From: CAVQEK01 sp964596645
Lineage (GTDB): Bacteria; Bacteroidota; Bacteroidia; Cytophagales; Cyclobacteriaceae
DNA: 64,000 bases
Direction of reading: 5' to 3'
Assembly: GCA_964596645.1 (NCBI GenBank)
Contig: CAZQVB010000002.1
Location: 1 to 64,000, forward strand
The notes beneath the pieces are model-generated. The model had not been told where the DNA came from. It was given only the letters and a program-made list of their open reading frames with translations, and did no database searches. A program made the position numbers and the translations under genes. This document shows positions 25,963 through 35,300 of the stretch, piece by piece. Numbering within the stretch: the first letter of the stretch is position 1; every line of letters starts with the position of its first letter.

Positions 25963-27960
25963 ATGACTGGTTTCATCCAACACTGTTTTAAAAGCGCACT
26001 GCTTATTCTCCTTATTTTATCTGCATCGTACGTCACTCTTGCTCAGGGCAGCTTTTTGCTGGTTGGGGGCGGTGCCGAAAAGGAGGGTGGCTGGAGCGAT
26101 GCACCGTATAGATGGGCAATAGAGCAGGCCGGCAATAAAAAAGTAGCCATCATCAGCTACGATGCCGGCAGCGATCCAGCCTGGCTTCCCAATTATTTCA
26201 TCGCTTTGGGCGCGGCTGATGCGAGCAACTTCGAGATTGGCAGTGCTGAGGCAGCCAGCCGTGCTGGTTTGTACGAAGAACTGATGGCGTATGACTTCTT
26301 CTTTTTCAAAGGCGGCGACCAGCAACTGTATTACCAGTTCTACAAAGATTCGGAGGTAGAACGTGCGGCCATTGATAAATTTCAGGCTGGGGGCGTCATG
26401 GGAGGTACTTCAGCAGGAATGGCCATTATGAGCAGTCCTTGTTTCCCGGCAGAAAACGGCTCCGTCTTGCCCAGTGATGCACTTAGCCGATTCCAAAGCG
26501 ATTTGTTCGTGCTGCGGTCCGATTTCCTTCCCTTCAATACCGGCTTTCTGTTCGATACGCACTTCACAGAGCGTGGTCGCCTGCCCAGGCTTTGGTCACT
26601 CATGGCGCGTTGGTCTCTCGATGGGCACGCGCAGGTGACAGGCATTGGCATAGACGACCAGACGGCACTGGCCATAGACCCGCAGCGCCTGACCACAGCA
26701 TTTGGTACCGGCGGCGTGTACTTGTACTCCAACGGCACCTACGCTGATGGTGCGCACCAATATATAGCCGACGGCATACAGGGCATTCATCTGAGCCACG
26801 GGCACCAGATCGACCTGAAAACTATGGACTTGGTGCAGGGGCCGGCTTTGCCTACCTCCGGCATAGCCGAGGGTGAAAATGGCAATTTTTATGTGCTGAT
26901 GAGCCCGGTAGAAAATCCCCTCAGCCCCATCTTTTTCGACTCACTGGTGCAAGGGCCCAGGCCCATACTCCTGGTGACGGGAGGCAGCCGGTCGGAAGCA
27001 GTGAAATTGCAATTGGCTCTGGAAGGGGAAGGAGTGGCCGGCATTACCATCCTTCAGACGCTGAGCCGTTTCAATGAAACGGAGGACTGGGCGCTGAGAA
27101 ATACCATACGCGATGCTGCACAAGTGGTGTTTGTAGATGTGAACAGAGATTCCTTGAACACTTTTGTGGATGCAGGGCCTACAGGCGCATTGCTATATGA
27201 TCACCTTCGCCGCGATGGTATGCATGTAGCCTTTTATGGTAAGGACTGCGAACTGGCCGGCGGCTGGTATGCATCCAACAGGCTGAATGGCAGCGCTGTG
27301 GCCTACGAAGGTGATTTGCAATACAAAGCAGGCCTGCGCCTACTAAGCGAGACGATCGTAGTGCCCAATGCCTTTGAGGAGCCCGAGCAGGATTTTTGGG
27401 AAAACAACACCCTGGCAGGTTTGTATGCGCTGGGAGACAAAGCCCTGCGCTACGCCCTGTACATCAGCGGTGAATCAGCCGTGAAAGTGACGCCCCAAGG
27501 CACAGTAAATATGCTGCACGCTCGCGGTGCGTTCGGTACGGTACTCATCCGCAACACAAGCACAATGGCTGCGCCATTTCAGGCACAGGCATCGGGCAGC
27601 AAGCCCAGAAGCAATTATACCTTCGACCAGCTTCAAATTGAAGTATTGGGCATAACCAACGCCCAGCCACTGGGGCAGGTGATTGCGGCCAATCTGCCCG
27701 ACTATGAGTATGAGACGGAGCCCACCATTACCGGCATTGTAGCGCCACCGGCAGGTGTAGCGGTATACCCAAATCCTACCTACCGCTTCCTGTTGTTTGA
27801 GGATAATGTGCCGCATGGCTACGTGCTTACCAATCTGCAAGGAGGTAATATATTGAGTGGCACAAGTGCCTCGATAGACCTGCAAGCGTGCCCGCCGGGT
27901 GTTTATATACTGCGACTGACGGATATGAGTGATCCTCCAAAATTGATATTGAAACAATAA
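25963..27960 (+). CDS. T9SS-exported cyanophycinase-like peptidase (S51)
   Basis: A 665-residue secreted serine peptidase of family S51. The ATG at 25963 is chosen because a signal peptide follows (ending TLAQG) and the longer reading overlaps the SRAP gene. Cyanophycinase motifs: LLVGGGAEKEGGW, GGDQQLYY, nucleophile Ser150 in GGTSAGMA, His200 in DTHFTERGR, and GIGIDDQTALA. The family cuts cyanophycin to beta-Asp-Arg dipeptides. Residues about 320-480 look like a second, degenerate S51-type fold (LLVTGGSRSEA...HVAFYGKDCELAGG) without the Ser motif. The last 75 residues (VAVYPNPT...GVYILRL) are a type A T9SS sorting domain, implying release or anchoring outside the outer membrane. The susC gene follows on the same strand. 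Confidence 0.88.
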   Translation: MTGFIQHCFKSALLILLILSASYVTLAQGSFLLVGGGAEKEGGWSDAPYRWAIEQAGNKKVAIISYDAGSDPAWLPNYFIALGAADASNFEIGSAEAASRAGLYEELMAYDFFFFKGGDQQLYYQFYKDSEVERAAIDKFQAGGVMGGTSAGMAIMSSPCFPAENGSVLPSDALSRFQSDLFVLRSDFLPFNTGFLFDTHFTERGRLPRLWSLMARWSLDGHAQVTGIGIDDQTALAIDPQRLTTAFGTGGVYLYSNGTYADGAHQYIADGIQGIHLSHGHQIDLKTMDLVQGPALPTSGIAEGENGNFYVLMSPVENPLSPIFFDSLVQGPRPILLVTGGSRSEAVKLQLALEGEGVAGITILQTLSRFNETEDWALRNTIRDAAQVVFVDVNRDSLNTFVDAGPTGALLYDHLRRDGMHVAFYGKDCELAGGWYASNRLNGSAVAYEGDLQYKAGLRLLSETIVVPNAFEEPEQDFWENNTLAGLYALGDKALRYALYISGESAVKVTPQGTVNMLHARGAFGTVLIRNTSTMAAPFQAQASGSKPRSNYTFDQLQIEVLGITNAQPLGQVIAANLPDYEYETEPTITGIVAPPAGVAVYPNPTYRFLLFEDNVPHGYVLTNLQGGNILSGTSASIDLQACPPGVYILRLTDMSDPPKLILKQ

Positions 27961-28004
27961 ATTCGCATTAATCAATAAATTTCATATCAAAAGCGCGTTT
28001 TGGT

Positions 28005-28018
28005 TTGCATTGATGCAA
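28005..28018. promoter_or_regulatory. Palindrome TTGCAT-TG-ATGCAA
   Basis: Perfect 6-bp arms with a 2-base centre, the size of a dimeric regulator site, 16 bases before the second palindrome. Confidence 0.4.
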
Positions 28019-28034
28019 TCGTTTGCTTTATTTG

Positions 28035-28053
28035 GTGATTATTTGTTAATCAC
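28035..28053. promoter_or_regulatory. Palindrome GTGATTA-N5-TAATCAC
   Basis: Perfect 7-bp arms around TTTGT. Candidate operator, or part of a weak terminator for the gene ending at 27960. Confidence 0.4.
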
Positions 28054-28097
28054 AATATCTATCGACAGTGTGCTATCCATCCATCACATCCTCCTGT

Positions 28098-28121
28098 AAG
28101 TCCCTTGCCCTGATGGGACTT
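28098..28121. other. Leader hairpin AAGTCCC-N10-GGGACTT
   Basis: Perfect 7-bp stem with a 10-base loop, 106 bases before the susC start; no T-tract follows, so it is not a standard terminator. Confidence 0.4.
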
Positions 28122-28226
28122 CAGCCGATATTCGACTGCTAATTGTAGCTATCGCTGTTGCGGCCTTTACGGTATAGTCACGGTATTCTCCTTGTCTGGT
28201 GTTTTCTCTATTTAATTTTTATAAAC

Positions 28227-31200
28227 ATGATTAAAAAAATTACTCTGTGGAGTAGCATCACCTTGATGTGGTGCGCTGTATTGCAAGCCCAACCTGCACA
28301 AGTCAGCGGGCGGGTCACCGGCATGGGCGATGATGAGCCGCTGCCAGGCGTCAATGTACTGGTAGAAGGTACCAGCGCAGGTACCATCACCGATCTGGAT
28401 GGCCGGTATACCTTGGGCATTCCCGATGGCGGCAGCACCTTGGTGTTTTCGTATGTGGGCTATGTCACTGAGTCGGTGAATATCGGCAGTAGCACAGTAA
28501 TCGATATGGAGCTGTCGCCGGACTTGTTGCAGCTCAACGAGCTGGTGGTGATCGGCTATGGCCTGCAGGAAAAAAAGGATATTTCCAGCGCCATTGGCAC
28601 GGTCGATGCCGACGCCATCGGCACCATGCCGGTGAGCGGGTTCGACCAGGCGATGCAAGGCCTGGCGGCCGGGCTCAATGTGAGCTCACCTTCCGGCGCT
28701 CCGGGTACAGCAGCCAACGTAAATATTCGCGGCGCTACCTCCATCACGGCCAGCAGCCAGCCCCTGTACATCATCGACGGCATACCCGTGCAACCTCAAA
28801 ACAACTCGGCGCTCAATAGCAACATTCAACCCATCAATCCGCTTGCTGAGATCAATCCGTCGGATATAGAATCCATTTCGGTATTGAAGGATGCGGCCTC
28901 GGCATCTATCTACGGCACCCGCGGGGCCAACGGTGTCATCATCATTACCACGAAAAGAGGAAATACGGGTAAGTCGAAGGTAAACCTGAATTACTACGCA
29001 GGTGTACAGGAAATAGCCCATGTGCCGGAGATGATGAACAGCAGTCAGTGGATAGAATTTCTGAATGTGGCAGCAGCCAACGACGGTCGCGGCGAAAATT
29101 ATTGGAGCGACATCATCGGCGATCCGGACGATCCGGAGTTGCGCAATGTGGATGTGTATGATGAGCTTTTCCGCTCTGCATTTATACAAAACGCAGACCT
29201 GAGTGTGCGCGGAGGTAATGAAAAAACGCAGTTGTACGTCAGTGGCAACTTCTACGATCAGGATGGCATACAACTCGGGCAGGCTTTCAAGCGGTACAGC
29301 CTGCGGCTCAATGCCGACCATCAGGTGAGCAGCAGCCTCAAGATCGGTACCAGCATACAACTGAGCCGAAGCAATCACGAACGCACCATCAACGAAAACG
29401 ATGAATACGGCGTCATCATCAACGCTCAAGCCTGGGACCCTACCGCACCACTGAGGCGGGAAGATGGCAGCTACACCAACCCCTTCAGCTACTACGGCTG
29501 GTGGGCGCTGGAAAATCCTATGGTGATAGCCAATGAGTATGTGAATGACGGCCGCACCAACCGCGTGCTGAGCTCTGTTTTTGGCGAGTGGGAAATAGTA
29601 CCGGGCCTGCAATTTCGCTCCAGCCTGGCCATCGACTACAACACGCTGACGGAGGAGTCATTTACACCGGCAGGCTATAATGAGTCCGACATAGGTACGG
29701 GCACCTTTGCCACCTGGGAAGAATTCAGCTACCTCACAGAAAATACGCTGAACTACAGCAAATTGATCAATAAACACAGCTTCAATGCGCTGCTGGGCTT
29801 TAGCGTGCAGGGCATCGACCAGGTGTTCAGCAGCATGACAGGTACAGGCTTTCCGACCAATGCGCTTACTAAAATAGCCTTGGCGGCCAACATCACGGCG
29901 GCATCTTCCAACGGACGCAATTATGGGCTTGTATCCTACCTGTCGAGGTTCAACTACGACTACGACAACAAATACATCATATCGGCCACCGTACGTGCAG
30001 ATGGCTCCAGCCGCTTTGGAGCCAACAACAAGTACGGCGTGTTCCCTTCTACTTCCGTGGCCTGGCGAATGTCCGAAGAGCCATTTTTTGAAAACCTCCG
30101 CACTACAGTCAATGACTTCAAGCTGCGCGCTTCTTACGGCATCACGGGCAACGAAGCCATAGGCACGGCCGAATGGCGCGGCCGTTGGAGGCTCAATGCA
30201 CCCTACAATGAGGAGGCCGGTTCGCTGCCATCGGAACTGCAAAATCCCGATCTGAGCTGGGAGCGCACCACCCAATGGGACATCGGCTTCGACCTCACAC
30301 TATTCGATAGCCGGGTCAACGTGACGTCAGATTATTTTTATAAATACACCAACGACCTGCTTCTTCAGGCCGACGTGCCGGGTACCACAGGTTTTCCCAG
30401 TATGATCCAAAATGTGGGTGAGGTAATGAACCGCGGTCTTGAGCTGAGCATCAATACGGTGAATTACAACAGAAACGGCTTTCGATGGAATACAGGGTTC
30501 AACATTACCTGGCTGGAGAATGAAATACAGCAGCTGGTGAATGACGGCGAGCTGATCAGCCGAAACTTCATTCTCAAAGAAGGTGAGTCCCTCAGCACAT
30601 TCAACCTGATCCGCTTTCTGGGCGTAGACCCAAGCACCGGCGATGCCGTTTTTGAAGATTACAACGGTGATGGCATCATCAACCAAGACGACCGCCAGAT
30701 AGTGGGTAATGCACAGCCAAACTACTTCGGAGGCTTTACGAATACATTCAGCTACAAAGGCTTCTCACTTTTCCTTCTCTTTCAGTATACCCACGGCAAC
30801 GACATCTTCAACCAGAGCCGGCACGCCTACGAAAATTACGGCTCGTTGCGCGATGGTATTCCGTATGGCAACTACAACACGCGCTCACTCGACTACTGGC
30901 GCCAGCCCGGCGACATCACCGCCATACCGCGGCCATCCCTTGCCGGGCCTGAAGATGCTAACGCACAATGGCAGCGCTTCAGCACGCAGTATTTAGAAGA
31001 TGGCAGCTACCTAAGGTTCAAAACAGCCAAATTGAGCTACCAATTCGACGGCGAACTTACCGATCGGCTGGGGCTGTCATCACTGGGGCTTTATGTGCAG
31101 GGTCAAAACCTGCTCACCTGGACGAATTACATGGGCTTCGACCCGGAGGTAAGCACCAACACCAGCTCACAGGGTAGCCTGAACACCCAGCAGGGGGAAG

Positions 31201-31259
31201 ATTTTGGCACCTTGGGGCAGGCGCGCACATTTACGGTAGGCATCAACATTGAATTTTAA
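28227..31259 (+). CDS. SusC/RagA TonB-linked outer-membrane transporter
   Basis: An outer-membrane active-import channel of 1010 residues. The ATG at 28227 (MIKKITLW) starts a signal peptide; an upstream TTG reading adds an unlikely 23 residues. A carboxypeptidase-regulatory-like domain follows (VSGRVTGMG...YTLGIPDG), then a TonB-box-like LVVIGYG, the plug (IRGATSIT, YIIDGIPV and ASIYGTRGANGVIIITTKRG) and a barrel ending in VGINIEF with a terminal Phe. The susD start lies 13 bases after its stop. SusC proteins import whatever the paired SusD binds, usually glycans but in RagAB peptides. Flanking S51 peptidases suggest a peptide polymer such as cyanophycin. Confidence 0.96.
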   Translation: MIKKITLWSSITLMWCAVLQAQPAQVSGRVTGMGDDEPLPGVNVLVEGTSAGTITDLDGRYTLGIPDGGSTLVFSYVGYVTESVNIGSSTVIDMELSPDLLQLNELVVIGYGLQEKKDISSAIGTVDADAIGTMPVSGFDQAMQGLAAGLNVSSPSGAPGTAANVNIRGATSITASSQPLYIIDGIPVQPQNNSALNSNIQPINPLAEINPSDIESISVLKDAASASIYGTRGANGVIIITTKRGNTGKSKVNLNYYAGVQEIAHVPEMMNSSQWIEFLNVAAANDGRGENYWSDIIGDPDDPELRNVDVYDELFRSAFIQNADLSVRGGNEKTQLYVSGNFYDQDGIQLGQAFKRYSLRLNADHQVSSSLKIGTSIQLSRSNHERTINENDEYGVIINAQAWDPTAPLRREDGSYTNPFSYYGWWALENPMVIANEYVNDGRTNRVLSSVFGEWEIVPGLQFRSSLAIDYNTLTEESFTPAGYNESDIGTGTFATWEEFSYLTENTLNYSKLINKHSFNALLGFSVQGIDQVFSSMTGTGFPTNALTKIALAANITAASSNGRNYGLVSYLSRFNYDYDNKYIISATVRADGSSRFGANNKYGVFPSTSVAWRMSEEPFFENLRTTVNDFKLRASYGITGNEAIGTAEWRGRWRLNAPYNEEAGSLPSELQNPDLSWERTTQWDIGFDLTLFDSRVNVTSDYFYKYTNDLLLQADVPGTTGFPSMIQNVGEVMNRGLELSINTVNYNRNGFRWNTGFNITWLENEIQQLVNDGELISRNFILKEGESLSTFNLIRFLGVDPSTGDAVFEDYNGDGIINQDDRQIVGNAQPNYFGGFTNTFSYKGFSLFLLFQYTHGNDIFNQSRHAYENYGSLRDGIPYGNYNTRSLDYWRQPGDITAIPRPSLAGPEDANAQWQRFSTQYLEDGSYLRFKTAKLSYQFDGELTDRLGLSSLGLYVQGQNLLTWTNYMGFDPEVSTNTSSQGSLNTQQGEDFGTLGQARTFTVGINIEF

Positions 31260-31272
31260 ACAAAAGCCAATC

Positions 31273-32619
31273 ATGAAAACAAGCTATAAATATATTTTGA
31301 TGGTATGGCTCGCGCTGGCAGGCACATCTTGCAGCGACTTGCTGGAGCCCAACTCCGAAACAGAAATACTCACCTCAGAAGCCATCGTAGACCGGCAATC
31401 GGCAGTATCGGCAGTCAACGGCTTGTACAGTGCCCTGCAAAGCCAGGAATTGTATGGCAGCGACTTTATACTGGCCAATGAATGTGCCGCCAATAATGCG
31501 CGCGATGGAGCCTTTCAGGTGTTCTGGGCCGAACTGGCTTCTGCTGTGATACCCACGTCCAATTCTCACCTGGAGTTCAACTGGATCGATTTTTATCTGG
31601 CTGTGAATGCTGCCAACACTGTATTGAGTGAGGTGCCGAAGCTAGAAGATGTTTCTGATTCAGAAAAAGCAGAGTTTATGGGTACGGCATATTTCGTAAG
31701 GGGTATGGTGTTTTTTGATCTGCTCAGGCGCTATGGTGAGTTCGACGAGTCCGCATCGGCCTTTGGCATTCCCATGCCGCTGGATCCGCCGCTGAGCCCT
31801 GTGGAAACCGCCCGCAGCACAGTAGCACAAAGCTATGCACAGATCGAGTCGGACCTCACGGAGGCGTTTGAGCTGTTGCAAGACCATGGCAACCCTTATT
31901 ATGCTTCCAGTATGGCTGCCAAAGCATTGCTGGCAAGGGTATACCTGCACAAGAAAGATTGGGATAATGCCTTCAAATATGCCGACGAAGTGATAGAAAC
32001 CGGAGGGTATGTACTGCTGGCCGACTACAACAATGTGTACCGCAATGAAGGCTCGGAAGAGGCAATTTTTGAGCTGAACTTTACACTGCAAGACCCCAGT
32101 GGCTGGTCCGAATGGCTTACCGTATCTCCCGGAGAAGTGCTGATGGACAGCTCCTTATACAACAGCTTTGAGAACACTGACAGCCGCCAGGCACTTTTTG
32201 GCCCCATCAACAACACCTTGCGCTGCCTGAAATATGGTAGCAGTCCAGATCAGGAAGACGGCAACAGCATATTGATAAGGCTGGCCGAAATGTACCTGAT
32301 CAGGTCAGAGGCCCTGGCCAACACAGACGGAGCCAATGCCGGCAATGACGAATTGAATGTGATCAGAACACGTGCGGGACTTGGCGAATACGATGCGGAT
32401 GCTTTTGCCAGCCTCGATGACTACTACGATGCGCTGCTGGAAGAGCGTCGGCATGAATTTGCCTTTGAAGGCGGCCACTACTGGTTCGACCTGGCCCGAA
32501 CAGGCCGTGTGAGCGAAGTGCGCAATGTGCCTGAGTTTCGCCGCATATTCCCTATACCGCAGAGAGAGATCAACATTACAGATGATGTACTGGTGCAGAA
32601 TCCAGGATATGTGAATTAA
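31273..32619 (+). CDS. SusD/RagB family substrate-binding lipoprotein
   Basis: Surface lipoprotein forming the lid of the SusC channel. The ATG at 31273 (MKTSYKY) begins a lipoprotein signal with the lipobox LAGTSC. SusD features: an N-terminal SusD-like region (SAVNGLYSALQ...), TPR-like helices (ATAYFVRGMVFFDLLRRYG type), and the C-terminal RagB segment with RLAEMYLIRSEALA and LLEERRHEFAFEGGHYWFDLAR. Length about 448 residues, at the short end for the family. Immediately followed by the PKD-propeller genes. Confidence 0.95.
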   Translation: MKTSYKYILMVWLALAGTSCSDLLEPNSETEILTSEAIVDRQSAVSAVNGLYSALQSQELYGSDFILANECAANNARDGAFQVFWAELASAVIPTSNSHLEFNWIDFYLAVNAANTVLSEVPKLEDVSDSEKAEFMGTAYFVRGMVFFDLLRRYGEFDESASAFGIPMPLDPPLSPVETARSTVAQSYAQIESDLTEAFELLQDHGNPYYASSMAAKALLARVYLHKKDWDNAFKYADEVIETGGYVLLADYNNVYRNEGSEEAIFELNFTLQDPSGWSEWLTVSPGEVLMDSSLYNSFENTDSRQALFGPINNTLRCLKYGSSPDQEDGNSILIRLAEMYLIRSEALANTDGANAGNDELNVIRTRAGLGEYDADAFASLDDYYDALLEERRHEFAFEGGHYWFDLARTGRVSEVRNVPEFRRIFPIPQREINITDDVLVQNPGYVN

Positions 32620-32646
32620 GCGTTGCTGATGTCGAAAATTACTACC

Positions 32647-34044
32647 ATGATGAAAAAAATAATGAGCCATTCATATTTCAACCTGTACTTCCTGACTGCC
32701 ATACTTCTGGTGACAGCGGCCTGTAAGGAAGAAGAGGAATTTGTAGAACCCGAAGCAGCTTTTACTGTCGAAAACAGCGGCAGTTTGAAGACGTTTGAAA
32801 ATATTGTTTTTTCAAACGAATCGACCGGCGCCACTTCTTATTTGTGGAGCTTTGGCAATGGTGATGTTTCAAAAGAAGCATCTCCCGTGTATATGTACAC
32901 CCGGCCCGGCGACTATACCGTGTCGCTGGAGGCCAATGGCGCCGGGGGCAGGGCCGTCTACAGCGCGGCGATCAGCGTTGGCGTGGGTATACCGCTGCCG
33001 GTAGCCGATTTCACGGTCGAAGATGCCGATGCGCTCACCGTGGGGAAGCCGGTTATATTCAATAATCTTTCAGCAAATGCCAACACCTACCTGTGGGAGT
33101 TTGGCGATGCCGATGCCAGCACATCCACAGAGGAGAGTCCATTTTTCACCTATCAGCAGCCCGGCACCTACACCGTAACGCTTACGGCCGGCAGCATCTC
33201 GGGCGAAAGCAAAGTCTCCAAACAGATAGAAGTGAAAAGTGAGATCACCGGAGCGCTGTATTTTATAGACAACGACGCTTTTAAAATCAGAAAAATAGAT
33301 CTCAAGACTCCGGACAATGTGGTGGATGTGGTGGATCTGGAAGGTTTTGCCATAGGTCTTGCCTATAGCGCTGCTACTGGCATGCTCTACTACTCCGACG
33401 ACGACAACCAGAAGGTGTGGGCGGTGCAGACAGATGGCACCGGCACTACCGAGATCGCCTCCGGCTTCGTGGCACCGCGTGGTGTGGCGGTAGATGATGA
33501 TGGAGCGTTTCTTTACGTGGCTGATCGCGATGGGCAGGAAGTCAATCCTGCCGATGCCGTATATGCCATCGACCTCGCCACTAATGCCAAAACGGTTCTG
33601 TACAATTATGCCGAAGATGGGCTGGGCCTGGGCCCGGAAGGTATCGCCTATCACGACGGCTACGTGTACGTAATGTGTGTAGAGATAGGTTCGGAAGCTG
33701 TCTGGAAGGGCAGCGTCGACGGCAATAGCCTCGTCAATCTGCTGGACTACAATGCCGCCGGATATGGCTATGGCATTACAGTGGATGGCGCGGCCGACAT
33801 ACTGTATTTCGACAACACGGACGTCGGTCAGATATTCAGCAGCACCACCAACGGTGCCGATGTCACCGAGGTGGTGGCGACCGAAGACCGGGCGTATGGT
33901 CTGGTGGTCGATGAGGAGTTTGAAAAGCTTTACTGGTCGGAACGCAATGGCCTGACCATAAAAAGCGCTGACCTGGATGGTGGTAATGCCGTAGAGCTGC
34001 TCACGGGCACGGGCGATATCAGAGGGTTGGTATTGGTGCGATAG
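32647..34044 (+). CDS. PKD-PKD-beta-propeller lipoprotein
   Basis: A surface lipoprotein with Cys in a VTAAC lipobox, two PKD domains (about 35-115 and 118-200, each with the SYLWSFGNG/TYLWEFGDA core and a PGTYTVTL strand), and a six-bladed YWTD/NHL-like propeller (repeats around LYYSDDDNQKVWAV, GVAVDDDGAFLYVADR and LYFDNTDVGQIFS). The start is uncertain among ATGs at 32623, 32647 and 32650. Its position after susD is where SusE/F-like binding proteins occur, so capture of the operon substrate is likely. It is a tandem paralogue of the next gene. Confidence 0.82.
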   Translation: MMKKIMSHSYFNLYFLTAILLVTAACKEEEEFVEPEAAFTVENSGSLKTFENIVFSNESTGATSYLWSFGNGDVSKEASPVYMYTRPGDYTVSLEANGAGGRAVYSAAISVGVGIPLPVADFTVEDADALTVGKPVIFNNLSANANTYLWEFGDADASTSTEESPFFTYQQPGTYTVTLTAGSISGESKVSKQIEVKSEITGALYFIDNDAFKIRKIDLKTPDNVVDVVDLEGFAIGLAYSAATGMLYYSDDDNQKVWAVQTDGTGTTEIASGFVAPRGVAVDDDGAFLYVADRDGQEVNPADAVYAIDLATNAKTVLYNYAEDGLGLGPEGIAYHDGYVYVMCVEIGSEAVWKGSVDGNSLVNLLDYNAAGYGYGITVDGAADILYFDNTDVGQIFSSTTNGADVTEVVATEDRAYGLVVDEEFEKLYWSERNGLTIKSADLDGGNAVELLTGTGDIRGLVLVR

Positions 34045-34100
34045 TGCACACATCCACTACAAGAAAGTAAGCTGTGTTTGACAGATAAAAGACATAAACT

Positions 34101-35228
34101 ATGACAATGATTCAATCAATAAGAAGTATATGCGGGGCCTTTATTACCGCAGCACTGCTGTCGGCATGCGGCGAGGCTGATTTTCCCGTTCCCCCGGCCA
34201 GCACGGTATCGCAGTTCTCCTATAGTGTAGACAACGCATTTGCCCCTGCTACAGTCACTTTCGTGAACGAGAGCTGGGGGCCGGAAGGCTCCGGTACACT
34301 CACGCATACCTGGAGCTTTGGCGATGGCAACTCCTCTACCGAAGCCAATCCAACACACACCTATACCAGGCCGGGTTCATACCAGGTACGGCTGGTGGTG
34401 GTGAGCGATACTGACATAGATGAAAGTGTGGCCAGCGTGTTGGTGAAAGACCCTACGGCGCTTCAGGTAGCGCTGTATTATATTGATGCTGCCGGAAGTT
34501 TCATTACCGATCTGGACGGCAATGCATTCGACACACCGGGTGGTGGCTTTGGCATCGCCTACGACGCTACCTCTTCTAAAATATACTTTACCGACAATAC
34601 CAATGGCACACTCATGCGCTCCGATACAGACGGGGGCAATATGGAAGAAGTGGCCAACGGATTCGTGAGCCCGAGAGGCGTAGCCTTGGATGTGGCCAAT
34701 CAAAAGGCCTACGTGACCGATCGCGGGGCTGGTGTCAACGCCATATTTGAGGTAGATATGGCCGGAAAAACCAAAACAGTGCTCTACAACAGCGCCAACG
34801 ACGGACTGGGTGAAAAGCCGGAGGGGATCGCCTTTTACGACGATGTGCTTTATGTCACCTGCGTAGAAATTGATGCAGAAGCCGTGTGGACAGCATCGAC
34901 AGATGGCAGCGGGGTCACGCGCATCATCGACTATGGGGCTGGTGGCTATGGCTATGGCATAGCCGTAGACGGCATGAATGAAACCATTTACTTTCACGAC
35001 GACGAAAGTGGCCAGATATTGATGTCAGCCCTGGATGGCAGCAATGTGCGCCCATTTACCAGTGTGGGTGGCAGGGTATACGGCATTGCTGTGGACAATA
35101 CCAATGAGAAAGTGTACTGGAGCGACAACGGCGACCTGGCCATTCGTATGGCCAACCTCGATGGCAGCACTGTGGTAGACCTGGCCGTGGATCTCAACGA
35201 TCCTCTGGGAATATTCTTTATTGATTAA
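34101..35228 (+). CDS. PKD-beta-propeller lipoprotein, tandem paralogue
   Basis: A 375-residue lipoprotein (lipobox LLSAC) with one PKD domain (HTWSFGDGNSST and PGSYQVRLVV) and the same propeller as its neighbour, including the shared stretches TKTVLYN, LGEKPEGIAFYD and GYGYGIAVDG. Against the upstream copy it lacks one PKD domain, so the pair arose by duplication with loss or gain of a PKD. It is likely part of the susCD operon and surface-exposed. No catalytic motif is evident, so binding seems more probable than hydrolysis. Confidence 0.82.
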   Translation: MTMIQSIRSICGAFITAALLSACGEADFPVPPASTVSQFSYSVDNAFAPATVTFVNESWGPEGSGTLTHTWSFGDGNSSTEANPTHTYTRPGSYQVRLVVVSDTDIDESVASVLVKDPTALQVALYYIDAAGSFITDLDGNAFDTPGGGFGIAYDATSSKIYFTDNTNGTLMRSDTDGGNMEEVANGFVSPRGVALDVANQKAYVTDRGAGVNAIFEVDMAGKTKTVLYNSANDGLGEKPEGIAFYDDVLYVTCVEIDAEAVWTASTDGSGVTRIIDYGAGGYGYGIAVDGMNETIYFHDDESGQILMSALDGSNVRPFTSVGGRVYGIAVDNTNEKVYWSDNGDLAIRMANLDGSTVVDLAVDLNDPLGIFFID

Positions 35229-35300
35229 ATGATCAAACCAAGGCCTGGCTGGCTCATTTTATCTCCGGATCTGCCTGCGAGCGACAAATATTTATAGTGA

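Larger units (their letters stand above)
27961..28226. promoter_or_regulatory. Leader between cyanophycinase and susC with paired palindromes
   Basis: This AT-rich 266-base leader holds two perfect inverted repeats (28005-28018 and 28035-28053) and a hairpin (28098-28121). The arrangement suggests an operator region and a structured 5' leader for the susC operon. No coding ORF is present. Confidence 0.5.
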
